DNA from: Diphasiastrum complanatum
Lineage: Eukaryota; Streptophyta; Lycopodiopsida; Lycopodiales; Lycopodiaceae
Assembly (NCBI GenBank): GCA_029204225.1
Contig: CM055107.1
Location: 8,145,730 to 8,209,729, forward strand
Reading direction: 5' to 3'
Length of the DNA: 64,000 nucleotides
A model generated the notes under the pieces. The model was not told the origin of the DNA. It saw nothing but the letters and a program-made list of their open reading frames with translations, and ran no database searches. Position numbers and translations under genes: made by a program. Shown in pieces: positions 47,317 through 58,560 of this stretch (positions are counted from its first letter, which is position 1; each line of letters starts with the position of its first letter).

Positions 47317-48476
47317 GATTCTAATGTTTCTTCAACTTTTAGGTTCTGTCCTAAAGCACTTAGCACTCACTTTTCTCTCAACAAATGATAGATAAAGAGA
47401 TCTATGAAGATTTAGGACCCTAAAACACTTCTATCTTGAACCTAGATGGTTTCCAAGCATAGAAAGGAAGATTGAAACACATGCAACACTTTGCACACAC
47501 TAAGAATGGATTACAAAATCAAACCAACCTGAACACACTCTTGCTTAAGCTCTCAAACTTTCCAGCAAGTGACCAAATCAAGTTATGGTGTGAAGAGTTA
47601 CTTGCATTCTTAGAAAATACCCAAAACTAGGATGCCAAGATTACCTAGTAATGAACAAACTTGATCAACATATGATCAACACACTAAGATATTGATTCAA
47701 CCTGTAAAACCACATGTAAACCACACTTCTAAAAGTTTATAAACTCCAGCAAGTGATAAATACAAGATTTAGAGGTGAATGAATGAGCACACTTAGTGAA
47801 TCACAAGACTAGCTTCACTATCTTGTCAAATCTTGGTGTTTAGATGTAGATCTAAGATCACTTCACATGAGAATGTTCCTCAACCTGTTAAGAACCTGAA
47901 AACACACTTGCATAATGGTTAACACCTTCCAGCAAATGCTCCAATCAAATTACATAAGGAGAGTTACTTACATGCTCAACAAAGTACACCAAAATTTATG
48001 CCAAAATTGATGACAATCTTTACAATATGCTCTTCACAATGGAGCTTACAATATGTTCACCCAAAAAAGGGGATCTTTCATCCAAATGGGAGCTTTGCTC
48101 AGCCTTTAGGAGAATTACAACTCACTCAAAAGAGCATTTGTCATCCACTTAAGGAGAATTTTCATCCACTTAAGGAGAGTGTTCATCCAAGAATGGAGAT
48201 TGTCAACAATAGGATTGAAAAGAACATTGTTAGTATTGAATATGCACAAGCCTCACAATCACAAATGATTAGGTGTTATGATCTGATCCAAAATAGTTTC
48301 TTTTCAGCCTCTGATCTTCAATAGACCTGAAATATGCTTTTGATCCACAAGTTCAACTCACAAAACAAAGGTTAGTAAGATTTGATCAACAAAGCAATGC
48401 AAAATCATGCTAGAACTTGATCAAACATCCAAATATCACCAAAAATGGAATACTTACTGTAAATAGAAGCCAACCA
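47317..48476 (-). other. Leader of element B
   Basis: About 1.16 kb, nearly identical to the leader of A, with the same three imperfect internal repeats and the same 108-codon frame on the opposite strand (plus strand, 47998-48324, one residue different). Confidence 0.8.
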
Positions 48477-48488
48477 GCTCTGATACCA
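48477..48488 (-). other. Primer-binding site of element B
   Basis: GCTCTGATACCA on the plus strand, adjacent to the 5' LTR at 48489, complementary to initiator tRNA-Met. Confidence 0.93.
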
Positions 48489-49143
48489 TGTGAAAAATAC
48501 AGATCCTAAGTGGATCTAAACTCCAAGATCATTGGCTTGAATGCTTGCACTCCAAACTACATAAGCTAGGAATTGGCAACACATTCTATGCTACCTAGAA
48601 TGCAAAGAACTTGATCAAAAAGCATTTTTCACAAATGGAAACTTCCATAAACATCAAGTGCGGCCCAAAATAGCATTATACAGTCCATAATACATCAGCC
48701 TATCACTTTTGGAAAGCACCTAAGATCATACACAATAGCTTGAAGACAATACACACAACAATGCTCTCAATGGAGGAAGAAACAATGACAATGATCTATT
48801 GATCTCAATGAAGCATACAAAAGGTTTCTCCAACCTGTTCTCCACGACTTCCCTACTATTTATGGATGAGGAAGATGACTCTCTCTCCTCTCTCTAGAAG
48901 GTACTTGACCCTAGATATTCCCTATATAGGAAAAATAGCTAAAAATGGCTTATATGACCAAAATACATCAAAATGGTCTCATTTTGAAGGGTATGAAGTT
49001 TGACACTTCATCATACTGAAAAAATACAGTAAATAAAAACATTGTGGCCTGGTTCACACGTGTGAAACTCCAGAACCAAAACTATTTACAATTTTAGCCA
49101 ATTTAGGCCTCAAACTAGCTAGGAAATGTTGACAATTTTCACA
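48489..49143 (-). repeat. 5' LTR of element B
   Basis: A 655-bp LTR. The TATA-like word TATATAG on the minus strand corresponds to 48922-48928. CACGTG is at 49057-49062. Confidence 0.97.
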
Positions 49144-49148
49144 GTCTC
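49144..49148. repeat. Target-site duplication of element B, right
   Basis: GTCTC, identical to 42708-42712. The C reading frame (Q-V-Y-G-L-D-Y-E-E-T) resumes directly beyond it. Confidence 0.95.
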
Positions 49149-50410
49149 CTCATAATCAAGTCCATAAACTTGAGAAAAGCCCTTTGCACAAGTCTTGCCT
49201 TGTACTTGTTGATTGTGCCATCTTGATTATATTTGGCTCAAAAAATCCATTTGCAACCAATAGTATGCATGTTGGATGGAAGATCCACAAGCTCCCATGT
49301 CTTGTTGGTAATCAATGCATCATATCCTCCTTCATGGCTAGAAACCATTCTTTTGAGTTGATTTCTTCATGTACATCCTTTGGCTCTTCATGCGAAACAA
49401 AATATGCATAATTAGTGGAGTTGAGTTCCAGTTGTTTGCCTTTATCTCCATATGTGAGCCTCTTAGGCTCGGATCGTTCTCTTTGTGAGCTCTTTGGTGA
49501 GAAAACTCAAGGTGACTCCTCCTCAATTCTTGGCCCCATCTCTCCATGATAATCTTCAAGGGTGATGATAGGAGAATTCTTTTGAGAATCTTTGATCTCA
49601 GCCTCATCAAAGAGGTATTTTTGATTCTCATGAAAAATAACATCTCTACTCTCAATTGTAATTGAGGTAGAGGGAGCATAAATTCTGTATGCCTTCTTGT
49701 TGGATGAGTATCCAACCATGATCCTTTTGATTGAATTTGGATCATCTCTTTTCCTTGTTTCCAAGGGTACATGAACAAAGAAAGCACATCCAAAAACTCT
49801 AAGGTGATCAACCTTAGGTCTCTTCTCAAACAAGACTTCATATGGTGATCGTCCTACAAGTGTATTGTGAGGTAATCTATTGCACAAATAATTTGCACAA
49901 TTAATTGTTTCTCTCCAATATTCAATAGGCAAAGAAGCTTCAACTCGGATTGCTTTAGCACATTCACATAGAGATCGATTTTTTCTTTCGGCAACCCCAA
50001 TTTGAGATGGGGAATAAGCACAACAAAACTCTCTTTTAATTCCTTCAACCTCACAATAATCATAGAACTTGTTGGAGATGTATTCACCTCCTCCATCATA
50101 TCTCAAAGCTTTAACTTTGAAAGAAAACTGTTTCTCAACATAAGCTTTGAAAACTAGGAAGCGTTCAAACACCATAGATTTTGAAGAAAAAAGGTACAAC
50201 CAAATATATCTTGTAAAATCATCAATGAAGATAACAAAACAAGTTGCACCACCAATACTTTTTGAGGAAGAAAAATGAACATTCGAGTGAATTAATTCTA
50301 AAGGATGAGAAGTCTTAATAGAAGAATTTTGATATGGCTTTCTATGTGATTTTGCAATAGCACAAGCCTCACATGGAATGATATATTTGGAAAGTGATTT
50401 GGTAGGCCAA
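49144..50410 (-). pseudogene. Integrase and reverse transcriptase N-terminal part of element C
   Basis: The 230-codon piece 50199-49507 carries integrase landmarks LRYDGGGEYISNKF (Gly in place of the usual Asn after Asp), GVAERKNRSLCECAKA and the C-terminal VGYSSNKKAYRIY stretch. After a shift, 49500-49150 encodes the linker and first reverse transcriptase residues up to the B site. The first catalytic Asp region near 50250 is in another phase. Multiple shifts rule out function. Confidence 0.85.
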
Positions 50411-51306
50411 TAGCCTTATCATTTTTTTTATCATAAAAAGCATAGATTTATAGTTAGGATGCCCCAACATCCTATGCCATAACTCCTCCTTAAACATAAA
50501 GGCAATTTCACAAAAGTTTGCATTGTCATAAGAATTTAACTTGAAGATGCCACCATATCTAGATCCATTAGCTAGGATCTCATCACCTTTCTTAATAAAG
50601 CAAGTATTGGCATTGAATTTCACATCACAACCACAATCAAACAACTTTCCAACACTTATCAAGTTCTTTGTAAGCTTAGGAACAAAAAGAACATTGGAAA
50701 GTGATAGAACTTTAGAAGAAGCAAGTTTTAATGAAATATTGCCAATTCCTTCAATAGAGCATTCATGATCATTTGCTGTATAAATAGATCTTTTAAGTCC
50801 TTTATAAGGTACAATAGAGTCAAAAGGCTCCTTTGAACAACACATATGTGATGAAGCACCACTATCGATGTACCATGCTCCATCCTTCTTGAAGGGTGTT
50901 GAAGAAAAGCTTGACACCATGAGGGATCCTTCTCCATCACTTGCAATAAAGTCTTCTTCTTTTTCATTAGAGAGATTTGTTTTTTTGAGTTGATTTTTCT
51001 TTTGAAGCAATTAGAGGCATAGTGCCCCTTCTTGCCACAAAAGAAACACTTGATTTTCTTCTTCTTGGTCTTGGAAGTAGAAGGATGAGTTGAGTCATCC
51101 TCTTCTCCATCTTTGTCTTTGTCTATGGCTTTGTCTTTGTTGAAAGCTTGAGAAAACTGGTTCTTGCTCCTCCCTTTATGCCTGTCCTTGACAAAGAGAG
51201 CTTTGTCACTTCCAATATACTCGAGTTTGTTCATCCTTGAAAGTTTGTAACTTTGCCTTGCTTCTTCAGAGATGATAATTCCTTGAAGGGTCTCCAAATT
51301 GGACAA
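50369..51306 (-). pseudogene. Zinc knuckle, protease and pre-integrase of element C
   Basis: Two overlapping frames, joined by a shift near 51005, carry CFFCGKKGHYASNCFK (CCHC) and AWYIDSGASSHMCC (protease Asp), then LTKNLISVGKL and ELWHRMLGHPNYKSM. The sister sequence in element E (62979 onward) has the same order. Confidence 0.85.
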
Positions 51307-51491
51307 CTCCTCTTTTATGGCAAAGGATGAGCAATATTATCATAGTCTTTTTTTAAGCCATTAAGAATGACTTGTACTAGCTCATCTTGATTGATTGTGA
51401 CACCAACACAAGCAAGCTCTCTATGAAGATCTTTTACTCTTAGAACATAATTTGATGCACTCTCCTCACTTCTTTGAAAACTTTGAAAAAT

Positions 51492-51824
51492 CTAATTTCT
51501 AAGAGTGAGTATTCTAGAAGTGTTCTTAGCTTCATAGATAGATTTAAGTGCATCCCAAGTTTCTTTAGCAGTGATGCAATATCCTATTTCTCTTAGAATC
51601 TCATTAGAGACATTCATTTTAATGAAGTGTAGAGCCATCCTAGCTCTCTTCCTATACTTTGGTATTTCAAGTTGTGCTTCAGGCTCCTCCTCAATATCAA
51701 GTACTATGTCCATAACATCTTGGAGTATAAGAACAACAGACTCCATCCTAACCTTCCATATTGAATAATTGGAGGTACTTAGTCTTTCACTTGGTTCTAC
51801 GAGATATCCTCCTACAGGTGCCAT
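51492..51824 (-). pseudogene. Gag N-terminal part of element C, ending in amber
   Basis: 110 codons from ATG at 51824 (MAPVGGYLVEPSERL) with SNYSIWKVRMES and KMNVSNEILREIG, ending RILTLRN-TAG at 51494-51492. Elements A, B and D have a sense codon (Gln) at this place in LRRQIF. The same amber occurs in element E. The remaining Gag continues in phase beyond the stop before a later shift near 51330. Confidence 0.88.
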
Positions 51825-52445
51825 ATTGTATAAACTTCTTGTTATTGGACAATTATATGTTTGAGCTTGTTTCACACAAACTAGATGTTGAAACTCTCTT
51901 TCACTATAGGAATTTTCAAGGGTGTGCTACCAATCCTATGTGAAAACTTGAAACTGTATTTGAGATAGGTCTCAAATATTCCACAAAACAAGATAAACAA
52001 GATCAATTTCTCAAAAACCTGAATTGAGAAATATAGACAAGTTTTGATTCTACTTTTGGCACATGTTAGATGCTTAAAAAAACAAAAACACTATTGATTC
52101 AAAGAAGGCTCAAAGTGTTCAATAGCTCAAAACTATGTCTTGATCTCAAGTTTCTTGTGTTGATTACTCAAAACAATGGACTGTGAATCAAGCTAAATTG
52201 GATCAAATCAAAAAGTGGTCACTCAGATTTTGGACCTCTCCCTACTCTCTTTAAGAGCTTATAACTCTTGATAGACACATCAGATTGATTTGAGATCATT
52301 TGCAATGGAAAGTACTCCTTATAACCTTGCATCAAGCTATAACATCACTATCTTTGGACCAATGATGAAGGAAGTAAAGAGATCTAAAAAACTCTGATTT
52401 TCACACGTGCGGAATTCCAGAATTCTGTACAATGTCAATTTTGAT
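51825..52445 (-). other. Leader remnant of element C
   Basis: Homologous to 61960-62600 of element E, for example GTCCAAAGATA-TGATGTTATAGCTTGATG and GTCTATCAAGAGTTATAAGC in E orientation. CACGTG is at 52404-52409. Homology fades near 52445, without a primer site or a 5' LTR. Confidence 0.75.
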
Positions 52446-52524
52446 ATGAAATCCTAGGCCTTTTGCCCTTCAAATGTGAAATGAAAAAAAATGGGCATTC
52501 ATTCAATTTTAAGGGAAAAAAAAT

Positions 52525-54196
52525 GAAGGTCATACTACTAGCCAAGGAACTGTGGGACATTATTGATGGCACGTAAGTTAAACTTGGAGGTCATGTAGCC
52601 ACTATCACCAAATGGAGACTGAAAGATGACAAGGCTTTTGTCATGATCACCTCAACATCAAAGGCAATCAAATCAGTCACATACGAGTTGTTAAGACTAC
52701 TAAGGATGCATGGGACATCCTAGCAACACTCTACGGTATCAAGGACATCTCCTCCAAACTACATTCGAGGAAAAAATTCTTTACCTTGAGAATGTCTGAA
52801 GCAACAAATGTTTCGAGCCACAACAACACTTTCCAAAATTTTATGGAGCAGATGACTGCAACTGGCTTAGTCATTGAAGATACTGATGTTGTTATAACTC
52901 TATTATCGAGTCTTCATGAGGCCTATGAGAACTGGGTCCTAGAAATTTTGATCAAAGAGAAGATCACCCTTTCAAGAGTGATTTTATTACTTCAACAAGA
53001 GGAGGCCAGAAGATCTGCAACCTCCTCAGGCACACGGTCGGATCCTCATGCTCTACATTTCAAAAATCAGAAGTTTAGATCCAAAAAAGAGAGAGCAATA
53101 TGCAGTCATGATCAAATTTTGACTAAGTCTCAAATTTTAGCTCTGGGTCGAATTTAGACTCAGGATCTAATTCGAACTCTTCATCTTTCCAACCAAAGTA
53201 GAAGCTTTTCTTCAGATATTGCAAGAGAATTAGACTTGAGATCAAGGACTATAGAACTTTAAAATTCAACAACGAGAAGAAGAAGCAGTTCCAACAACAA
53301 ACAAATTCAATCTCAACTAGTTTTTCGATACAACAACAAGAGGAAGATGAAGTAGCCTTTATGACCAAGGTCGGAGCACAATAGATATCGATTCCTGGTA
53401 TCTCGATTCTGGAGCAACTCAACACACGACTCACCATCAAGTCTGGTTCAAAGACTATAAATCTTTCACCCACTCGAGTTGTGCAACTTCATAAGGCCGC
53501 AGGGCAGAGCTTTTTTGAGATCTGATTGGCATGTTAAAAGAACCAAGAAATTTGAATCTTTTATCAAATTTGTGTTTTAAGGGTAAAATTCCTACTCATT
53601 TCTTTCCCAATGTTCTCCACGTCTCAAATCTGACCAAGAATCTACTCTCAGTTAACAGAATCACTGATTCAGATCGAAGGGTCAAATTCAATACAATCAG
53701 TTGCACCATCCTTAACAAAACTCGAAAAATTCTAGCTTTTGGGAGAAGAAGCGGAGATCTCTACAAACTCAGCCACTGTTATTCTTCCAATAGTCAAGCT
53801 CGTCATACCTCAACTTCCGAATTATCTGATATGCTTTGGCATTTCAGACTAGGCCATTTGAACTTCAATAGTATTCAGCAAATGTTGCCTCATAAACTAA
53901 TACAAGATCTGCCTTCTGTCAGGAAGCCAACTTCTCCATGTGAAAGTTGTATAATCAGCAAGCATGCTAGAAGTCCTTTCATTTCTGACTTAGTTCATAT
54001 TTCCAAAGAGCTGCTAGATCTTGTACATAGCAACATGTATGCCCCGATGCAGACCGCTTCCAAAGGAGGAGCTCTATACCTCCTAACCTTCATCGATGTC
54101 TTTTCTCGAAGGAGTGCAATGTATTTTCTGAAGAACAATTCAGAGGCATTCAAGTTCTTCACACAGTTCAAGGCGTTTGCTAAAAATCAGACCTAG
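52525..54196 (+). pseudogene. Element F: decayed copia gag-protease-integrase fragment
   Basis: Starting at KVILLAKELWDIIDGT (52528), a Gag of a different copia lineage can be followed through several phases: TTKDAWDILATLYG, SSLHEAYENWVLEI and SRVILLLQQEEAR. Then come a protease start DSWYLDSGATQHTT (about 53390), the pre-integrase LWHFRLGHLNFNSIQQ, CESCIISKHARSPF and the first integrase strand with Asp in TFIDVFSRR. A stop follows KAFAKNQT at 54196, where homology ends. No zinc knuckle, reverse transcriptase, RNase H or LTR was found. Confidence 0.8.
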
Positions 54197-54214
54197 AGGG
54201 AGATGAACTAAGGA

Positions 54215-54880
54215 GTCGTAGACGTTCGTGCTCTGATTAGAGTGAGTAAACAAGCACGATCAAACAACAATGAAAGTGCATTCAATTACAACAAGCATTC
54301 ATCTACGTTGTACACAAATAAAAGCAAGCTGCTACTATATTACACTGAGGCACAATACAAATAGGAATTACAACCAAAAATTGACGGTGTAATTGGGAAG
54401 CTCAAATAATGTGTCTCATGGATGGAGCAACCACTAATCTAGGTTTGGACGATCTATTTATAGATTTCATCCATGTATTGATTACATTGAATGCTTGTCA
54501 CCTAATTAGGAAAGCCGTTGTACTTGAAAGTATATGGCTTTTGTGACAACTATACATAGCATATACGGTCAATGAATCATTATCGTTGAAGCGGACGAGG
54601 ACGTTGCTAGAATGTTCCTCGTTTATTTTAGACGACCTTCGAGATTTCTCTCTCTCTTCACATTTTTTGCAAAAAGCCGAAGGTGCCCTTAAAAAAGTGA
54701 AGATGTCTTGAAAACAGTTTAACTCATGAAAGTAGATGACCTTCGGGACTTTTTCTCTCTTCGCATTTTTCGAAAAAATGCGAAAAAGCCGAAGGTGTTG
54801 AAAATAGTTAAACTTTTGAACTATGCAAGTGTCGCATTTCCGGGAAATGCGAAAAAGCCGAAGCTATTGAAAACATAATG
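54215..54880 (-). repeat. Element H: probable 5' LTR end of a minus-strand copia fragment
   Basis: In minus orientation the piece ends in a primer-site-like TAATCAGAGCACGAACG (54235-54215), preceded by a TATA word CTATAAATAG (about 54458-54467). It thus looks like the end of an LTR plus the first leader bases. Its upstream part has three imperfect hairpins of the type CGCATTTTTCGAAAAAATGCG, each followed by AAAAAGCCGAAGG. The LTR start is not defined and no coding region follows. Confidence 0.45.
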
Positions 54881-55576
54881 TATTTCTGCAGACTGTCGAA
54901 AAAGTAATGTATTTTTGTAGACTAGTACTAAATGTTAATTTCGTGGAAGTTGTTGAAGATGGCCAAGTCTTCAATGATTTCAAGTTATTGAGTTTAACGT
55001 CTGAACTTGAAATTATGATAGGATTGGTTACTCTTTGCAGGAGATCAGTCGAAAGCCCGTTGTAGACGTTCTTCAAATAAATTGGCTATCTAAGTTTGTG
55101 ATTTCCGCAGGTATCAGATGAGCAGACGTAGAACCAAAGTTGGTTTCACATGACCCTAGATCAATGATCAATAAACATGCAGGAAGAATCATGAAATAGA
55201 AAATTAGTCATTCACCAACGAGACAACTGTGGGCTTAATTTCCAACAAAAACACACATAGAGATGAGTCGGAACATGGCCACCGACGCACATCTAGTTGG
55301 CTCCCTCTTTCCAGTTTGCAAGTTATGTAAGGATAATTGCATTTCTGGGAGTTTGGGAGATATTTCAAGATTCTCAAAGAAATGAAATTATATTCCTATC
55401 TTTATCATCGTAGAAAATCACATTCATCCGCACTAAATAGTTATCCTTTCCAAGAAATGGGCCGAAATGGATGGAATCACAAATTTTCTCTGTCATACCA
55501 AATGGAGGACCAAAAAAATACATGTAGAAAGTATGAAAGCAGCGGGCGCCATGGCTTGATCGAAATGGCTGCCCTG
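54881..55576. other. No gene recognised
   Basis: About 700 bp, anonymous, between the LTR-like piece and the right array. Possibly part of H or of the interior of the inverted structure. Confidence 0.4.
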
Positions 55577-55685
55577 TGCATGTGCATCGACCAATTCCTG
55601 GCTCGACGGGCCTAGAATCCCAGAACTATGTTTAGGATTTCTGGTTCGGACGCACGTTTCACTATGAGTACTGAACCGTTTGGGG
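55577..55685 (+). repeat. Orphan forward ~355-bp unit fragment
   Basis: GACCAATTCCTGGCTCGACG through CTGAACCGTTTGGGGTCCAG matches the first 110 bp of the left-array units in the same orientation, although it sits next to the inverted right array. Confidence 0.85.
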
Positions 55686-55796
55686 TCCAGTGCTGACATC
55701 AGAGCTGAATATGGTGTAGTCAAGATTTCAGAGCATTCGTGAGCGTTTGGCAAATATAAAAGTGGCATTGAAGCCAATTATGAAGCGGTCACATGA

Positions 55797-57640
55797 GATT
55801 CAGTAAAAAACAATCAAAACCTCAGATGGGAGGTGTCCATAGGTTCGTGGGCTCGACACAAATTTATAGGACCATTTGCAGCTCAATTCTGACGCCATTT
55901 TTCCATAAATGATCTTTATTTCGGGGGGAATGTCACTAAATAGACTACTTTTTAGCATCCTCGAGAACCAATCCAGTGTCGCCGAATGAAGTCCGTTTTT
56001 CAGACGGTCTGTTCCGTCTTGTGCTACACGCCGAGACGAACCCACAGGACTAAACCAAGCTCCAAACGGTTCAGTATTCATAGCGAAACATGCATCCGAA
56101 CTAGAAATCCTAAACGCAATCTTGGGAATCTAGGCCCATCGAGCCAGAAATTGATCGGATTCAGTAAAAAATGGTCAGAACTTCGGACAGGAAGTGTCCA
56201 TAGGTTTGTGGGCTAAACACAAACCAGGACCATATGTGGCTCAATTTCGATGCCGTTTGTCTGAAAACAATCTTTTTGTTGGGGAGAATTGCACTAAATG
56301 GACTACTTTCTAGCATCCCCGAGAACTGGTCCAGTGTGTCTAAACAAAGTTCATTTTCTAGGCCGTCTATTCCGTCCTATGCTGCACGCCAAGACGAGCC
56401 GACAAGACTAAACCGGGTTCCAAATGGTTCAGTACTCACAACAACAAAACATGCGTTCAAACCAGAAACCCTAAATGCAGTTCTAGGATTCTAGGCCCCC
56501 ATCAAACCAGGAATCGGTCGGATTCAATAGAAAACAGTCAGAACCTCGAACAGAAGTCCACAGGTTCATGGGCTCGACACGAACCCACAGGACCATTTGT
56601 AGCTCACTTTCGACGTCGTTTGTCCAGAAATGCTCTTTCTGCCAGGGGGAATCCCACTAAATGGACTACCTTTTAGCATCCTCGAGAACCGGTTCAGTGT
56701 CACCGAACGAAGTTCATTTTTCAGACCGTCTGTTCCGTCCTATGCTACACGTCGATACGGACCTACAACACTAAACTAGACTCCAAATAGTTCAATTTTC
56801 ATAGCGAAACGTGCGTCCTTGAATCAGAAACCCTAAACGTAGTTCTAGGACTTTAGGCCCATCGAGCCAAAAATTGGTCGAATTCAGTCAAAAACAGCCA
56901 GAACCTCGGAACGGAGTGTCCACAGGTTTGTGGGCTCAACACAAACCCATAGGAACATTTGTAGCTCAATTCTAACACCGTTTGTCTAAAAACACCCTTT
57001 CTGCCGGGAGAATGCCACTAAATGGACTATTTTCAGTATCCCCGAGAATTGGTCCAGTGTCATCGAATGAAGTCCGCTTTTTAGACGGTCTATTTCGTCT
57101 TGTCCTGCATGTCAAGACGAACCCACGGGACTAAACCAGGCTCCAAACGATTCAGTACTCACAATAAAACATGCATTCGAACCAGAATCCCTAAACTGGT
57201 CTTGGCAATCTAGGCCCATCGAGCCAGGAATTGGTCGGATTCAGTAAAAAATGGTCAGAACTTCAGATGAGAGGTGTGTGTCCACAGGTGCGTGGGCTTG
57301 ACACGAACCCACATGACCATTTTTAGCTCAATTCCGACATCGTTTGTCCAAAAACACCCTTTCTGTCGGGGGGAATGCCACTAAATGGACTACTTTCCAA
57401 CATTCTCAAGAATTGGTCCAGTGTCGCCGAACGAAGTCTGTTGTTTAGACCATTTGTTCCATCCTATGCTGCACGTCGAGACGAATGCACATGACTAAAT
57501 CGGGCTCCAAACGGTTCACTACTCACAGTGAAATGTGCGTCCGAACTAGAAACCCTAAACGCAATCTTGAGATTCTAGGCCCATCGAGCCAAAAATTAGT
57601 CGGATTCAGTAAAAACCAGTCAGAACTTCGGACAAGAGGT
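55797..57640 (-). repeat. Right subterminal array, five inverted ~360-bp units
   Basis: Units marked by (C/G)GATTCAGTAAAAA at about 55797, 56159, 56520, 56880, 57239 and 57601. They are reverse complements of the units at 25755-27885: GGTTTAGTCCTGTGGGTTCG in the left array corresponds to CGAACCCACAGGACTAAACC here. Confidence 0.92.
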
Positions 57641-57689
57641 GTTTATAACTTCCTCCTAAACCATCAACCGCCTTCCAACCGTCACCCAG

Positions 57690-57795
57690 ATCGCTGGCCG
57701 CACACGCACATGCACACGAACATAGCACACACACAAACAGACATACACACAACACAATGTGCACACCCACAAACACACGCAGACCCACACACACA

Positions 57796-57868
<73 letters not shown>

Positions 57869-57910
57869 CCTAAGCCTAAAGCTAAAGCTACAACCTAATC
57901 CTAATCCACA

Positions 57911-57949
<39 letters not shown>

Positions 57950-58060
57950 CCATAAACACACATTGCATGCACACAACACATGCACATACACACACTTGGA
58001 CACACAAATACACAACGCCTTAGGGCACGCACGCACACGCATGCACACACGCACGCACGT
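57690..58060. repeat. CA-rich subterminal tract
   Basis: Long ACACAC runs (about 57799-57867 and 57910-57947) with interruptions, mirroring the GT-rich tract 25450-25735. The His-Thr and Cys-Val frames here are artefacts. Confidence 0.92.
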
Positions 58061-58084
58061 GCGCACGTCCGCCATCGACGCACG

Positions 58085-58123
58085 TCCGTCATTGCCCCAT
58101 CAACGACGGACACTCTTTACTAG
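58085..58123 (-). repeat. Right terminal inverted repeat
   Basis: On the minus strand: CTAGTAAAGAGTGTCCGTCG then TTGATGGGGCAATGACGG. Same as the left tip except for a few changes. It is followed outward by AAAAATCACG and no CACTA-type ending. Confidence 0.75.
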
Positions 58124-58135
58124 AAAAATCACGCA

Positions 58136-58185
58136 GAACCTCCCGTAGCGGCGAGAGGCTATGCACATTGATGCTTATATATATA

Positions 58186-58217
<32 letters not shown>

Positions 58218-58349
58218 CAAAATTATAATGAAAATTTGCGCAGATATACGGCCCCATATTTTATGTTTTGAACGTGAAGTAAAAATGAGAACATAAAAGA
58301 AAAAGCTTGAAGCTTGAAGTTTTAAAATTAAATAACAAAGTGAACTATT
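58136..58349. repeat. Degenerate GC palindrome and TA-rich stretch
   Basis: AACCTCCCGTAGCGGCGAGAGG at 58138-58159 is a degraded member of the CCTCCCGCCGCGGCGGGAGG family. It is followed by a TA run (about 58178-58216) and AT-rich sequence leading to module copy 4. Confidence 0.65.
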
Positions 58350-58560
58350 GAGATGAGGATGAGGTTTATCTATCTTGGTAGACAAATGTTCATTTTGCTT
58401 ATGGGATATATGATTTGCCATGTGTCAACACCGTATTGAATTCATAAAAAAACAAATCTTATTGTTTTTGGCATTTTTGGAAAGCCATCTTATTGTAACT
58501 GTGACTCTTTAGTCACAATTCTTGGAAAAAGACGAATTTCACAATGTATATATACTCATG
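58350..58560 (+). repeat. Dispersed module, copy 4
   Basis: GATGAGGATGAGGTTTATC, AGACAAATGTTCATTTTGC, TTATGGGATATATGATTTGCCATGTGTCA, then a hairpin TGTGACT-CTTT-AGTCACA (58500-58517) and ATTCTTGGAAAAAGACGAA. Same order as copy 3 at 29172. Confidence 0.75.

Larger units (their letters stand above)
42713..49143 (-). mobile_element. Element B: full-length, apparently intact Ty1/copia element
   Basis: 6431 bp, the same length as element A, with 655-bp LTRs that differ at about two positions, tRNA-iMet primer site, intact gag-pol and GTCTC target duplications. It lies in the reverse transcriptase gene of element C. Of the elements here only B has a complete, uninterrupted gag-pol, so it or a sister is the best candidate for the source of A. 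Confidence 0.97.
34718..52445 (-). mobile_element. Element C: old copia element, host of nested B and D
   Basis: A minus-strand copia element of the same family as E. Its 3' LTR (34718-34794 plus 40809-41524) is split by element D. Its reverse transcriptase is split by element B. Gag starts at 51824, and a leader homologous to that of E can be followed to about 52445, where it stops abruptly. The 5' LTR and primer site are lost. The coding region is full of frameshifts and deletions. Removing both insertions gives about 5.3 kb of remnant. Confidence 0.85.

Noticed and set aside
57606-58148. Cys-Val or His-Thr rich proteins up to 139 residues
   Set aside because: Translations of CA/GT repeats. 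They mirror the left GT tract.
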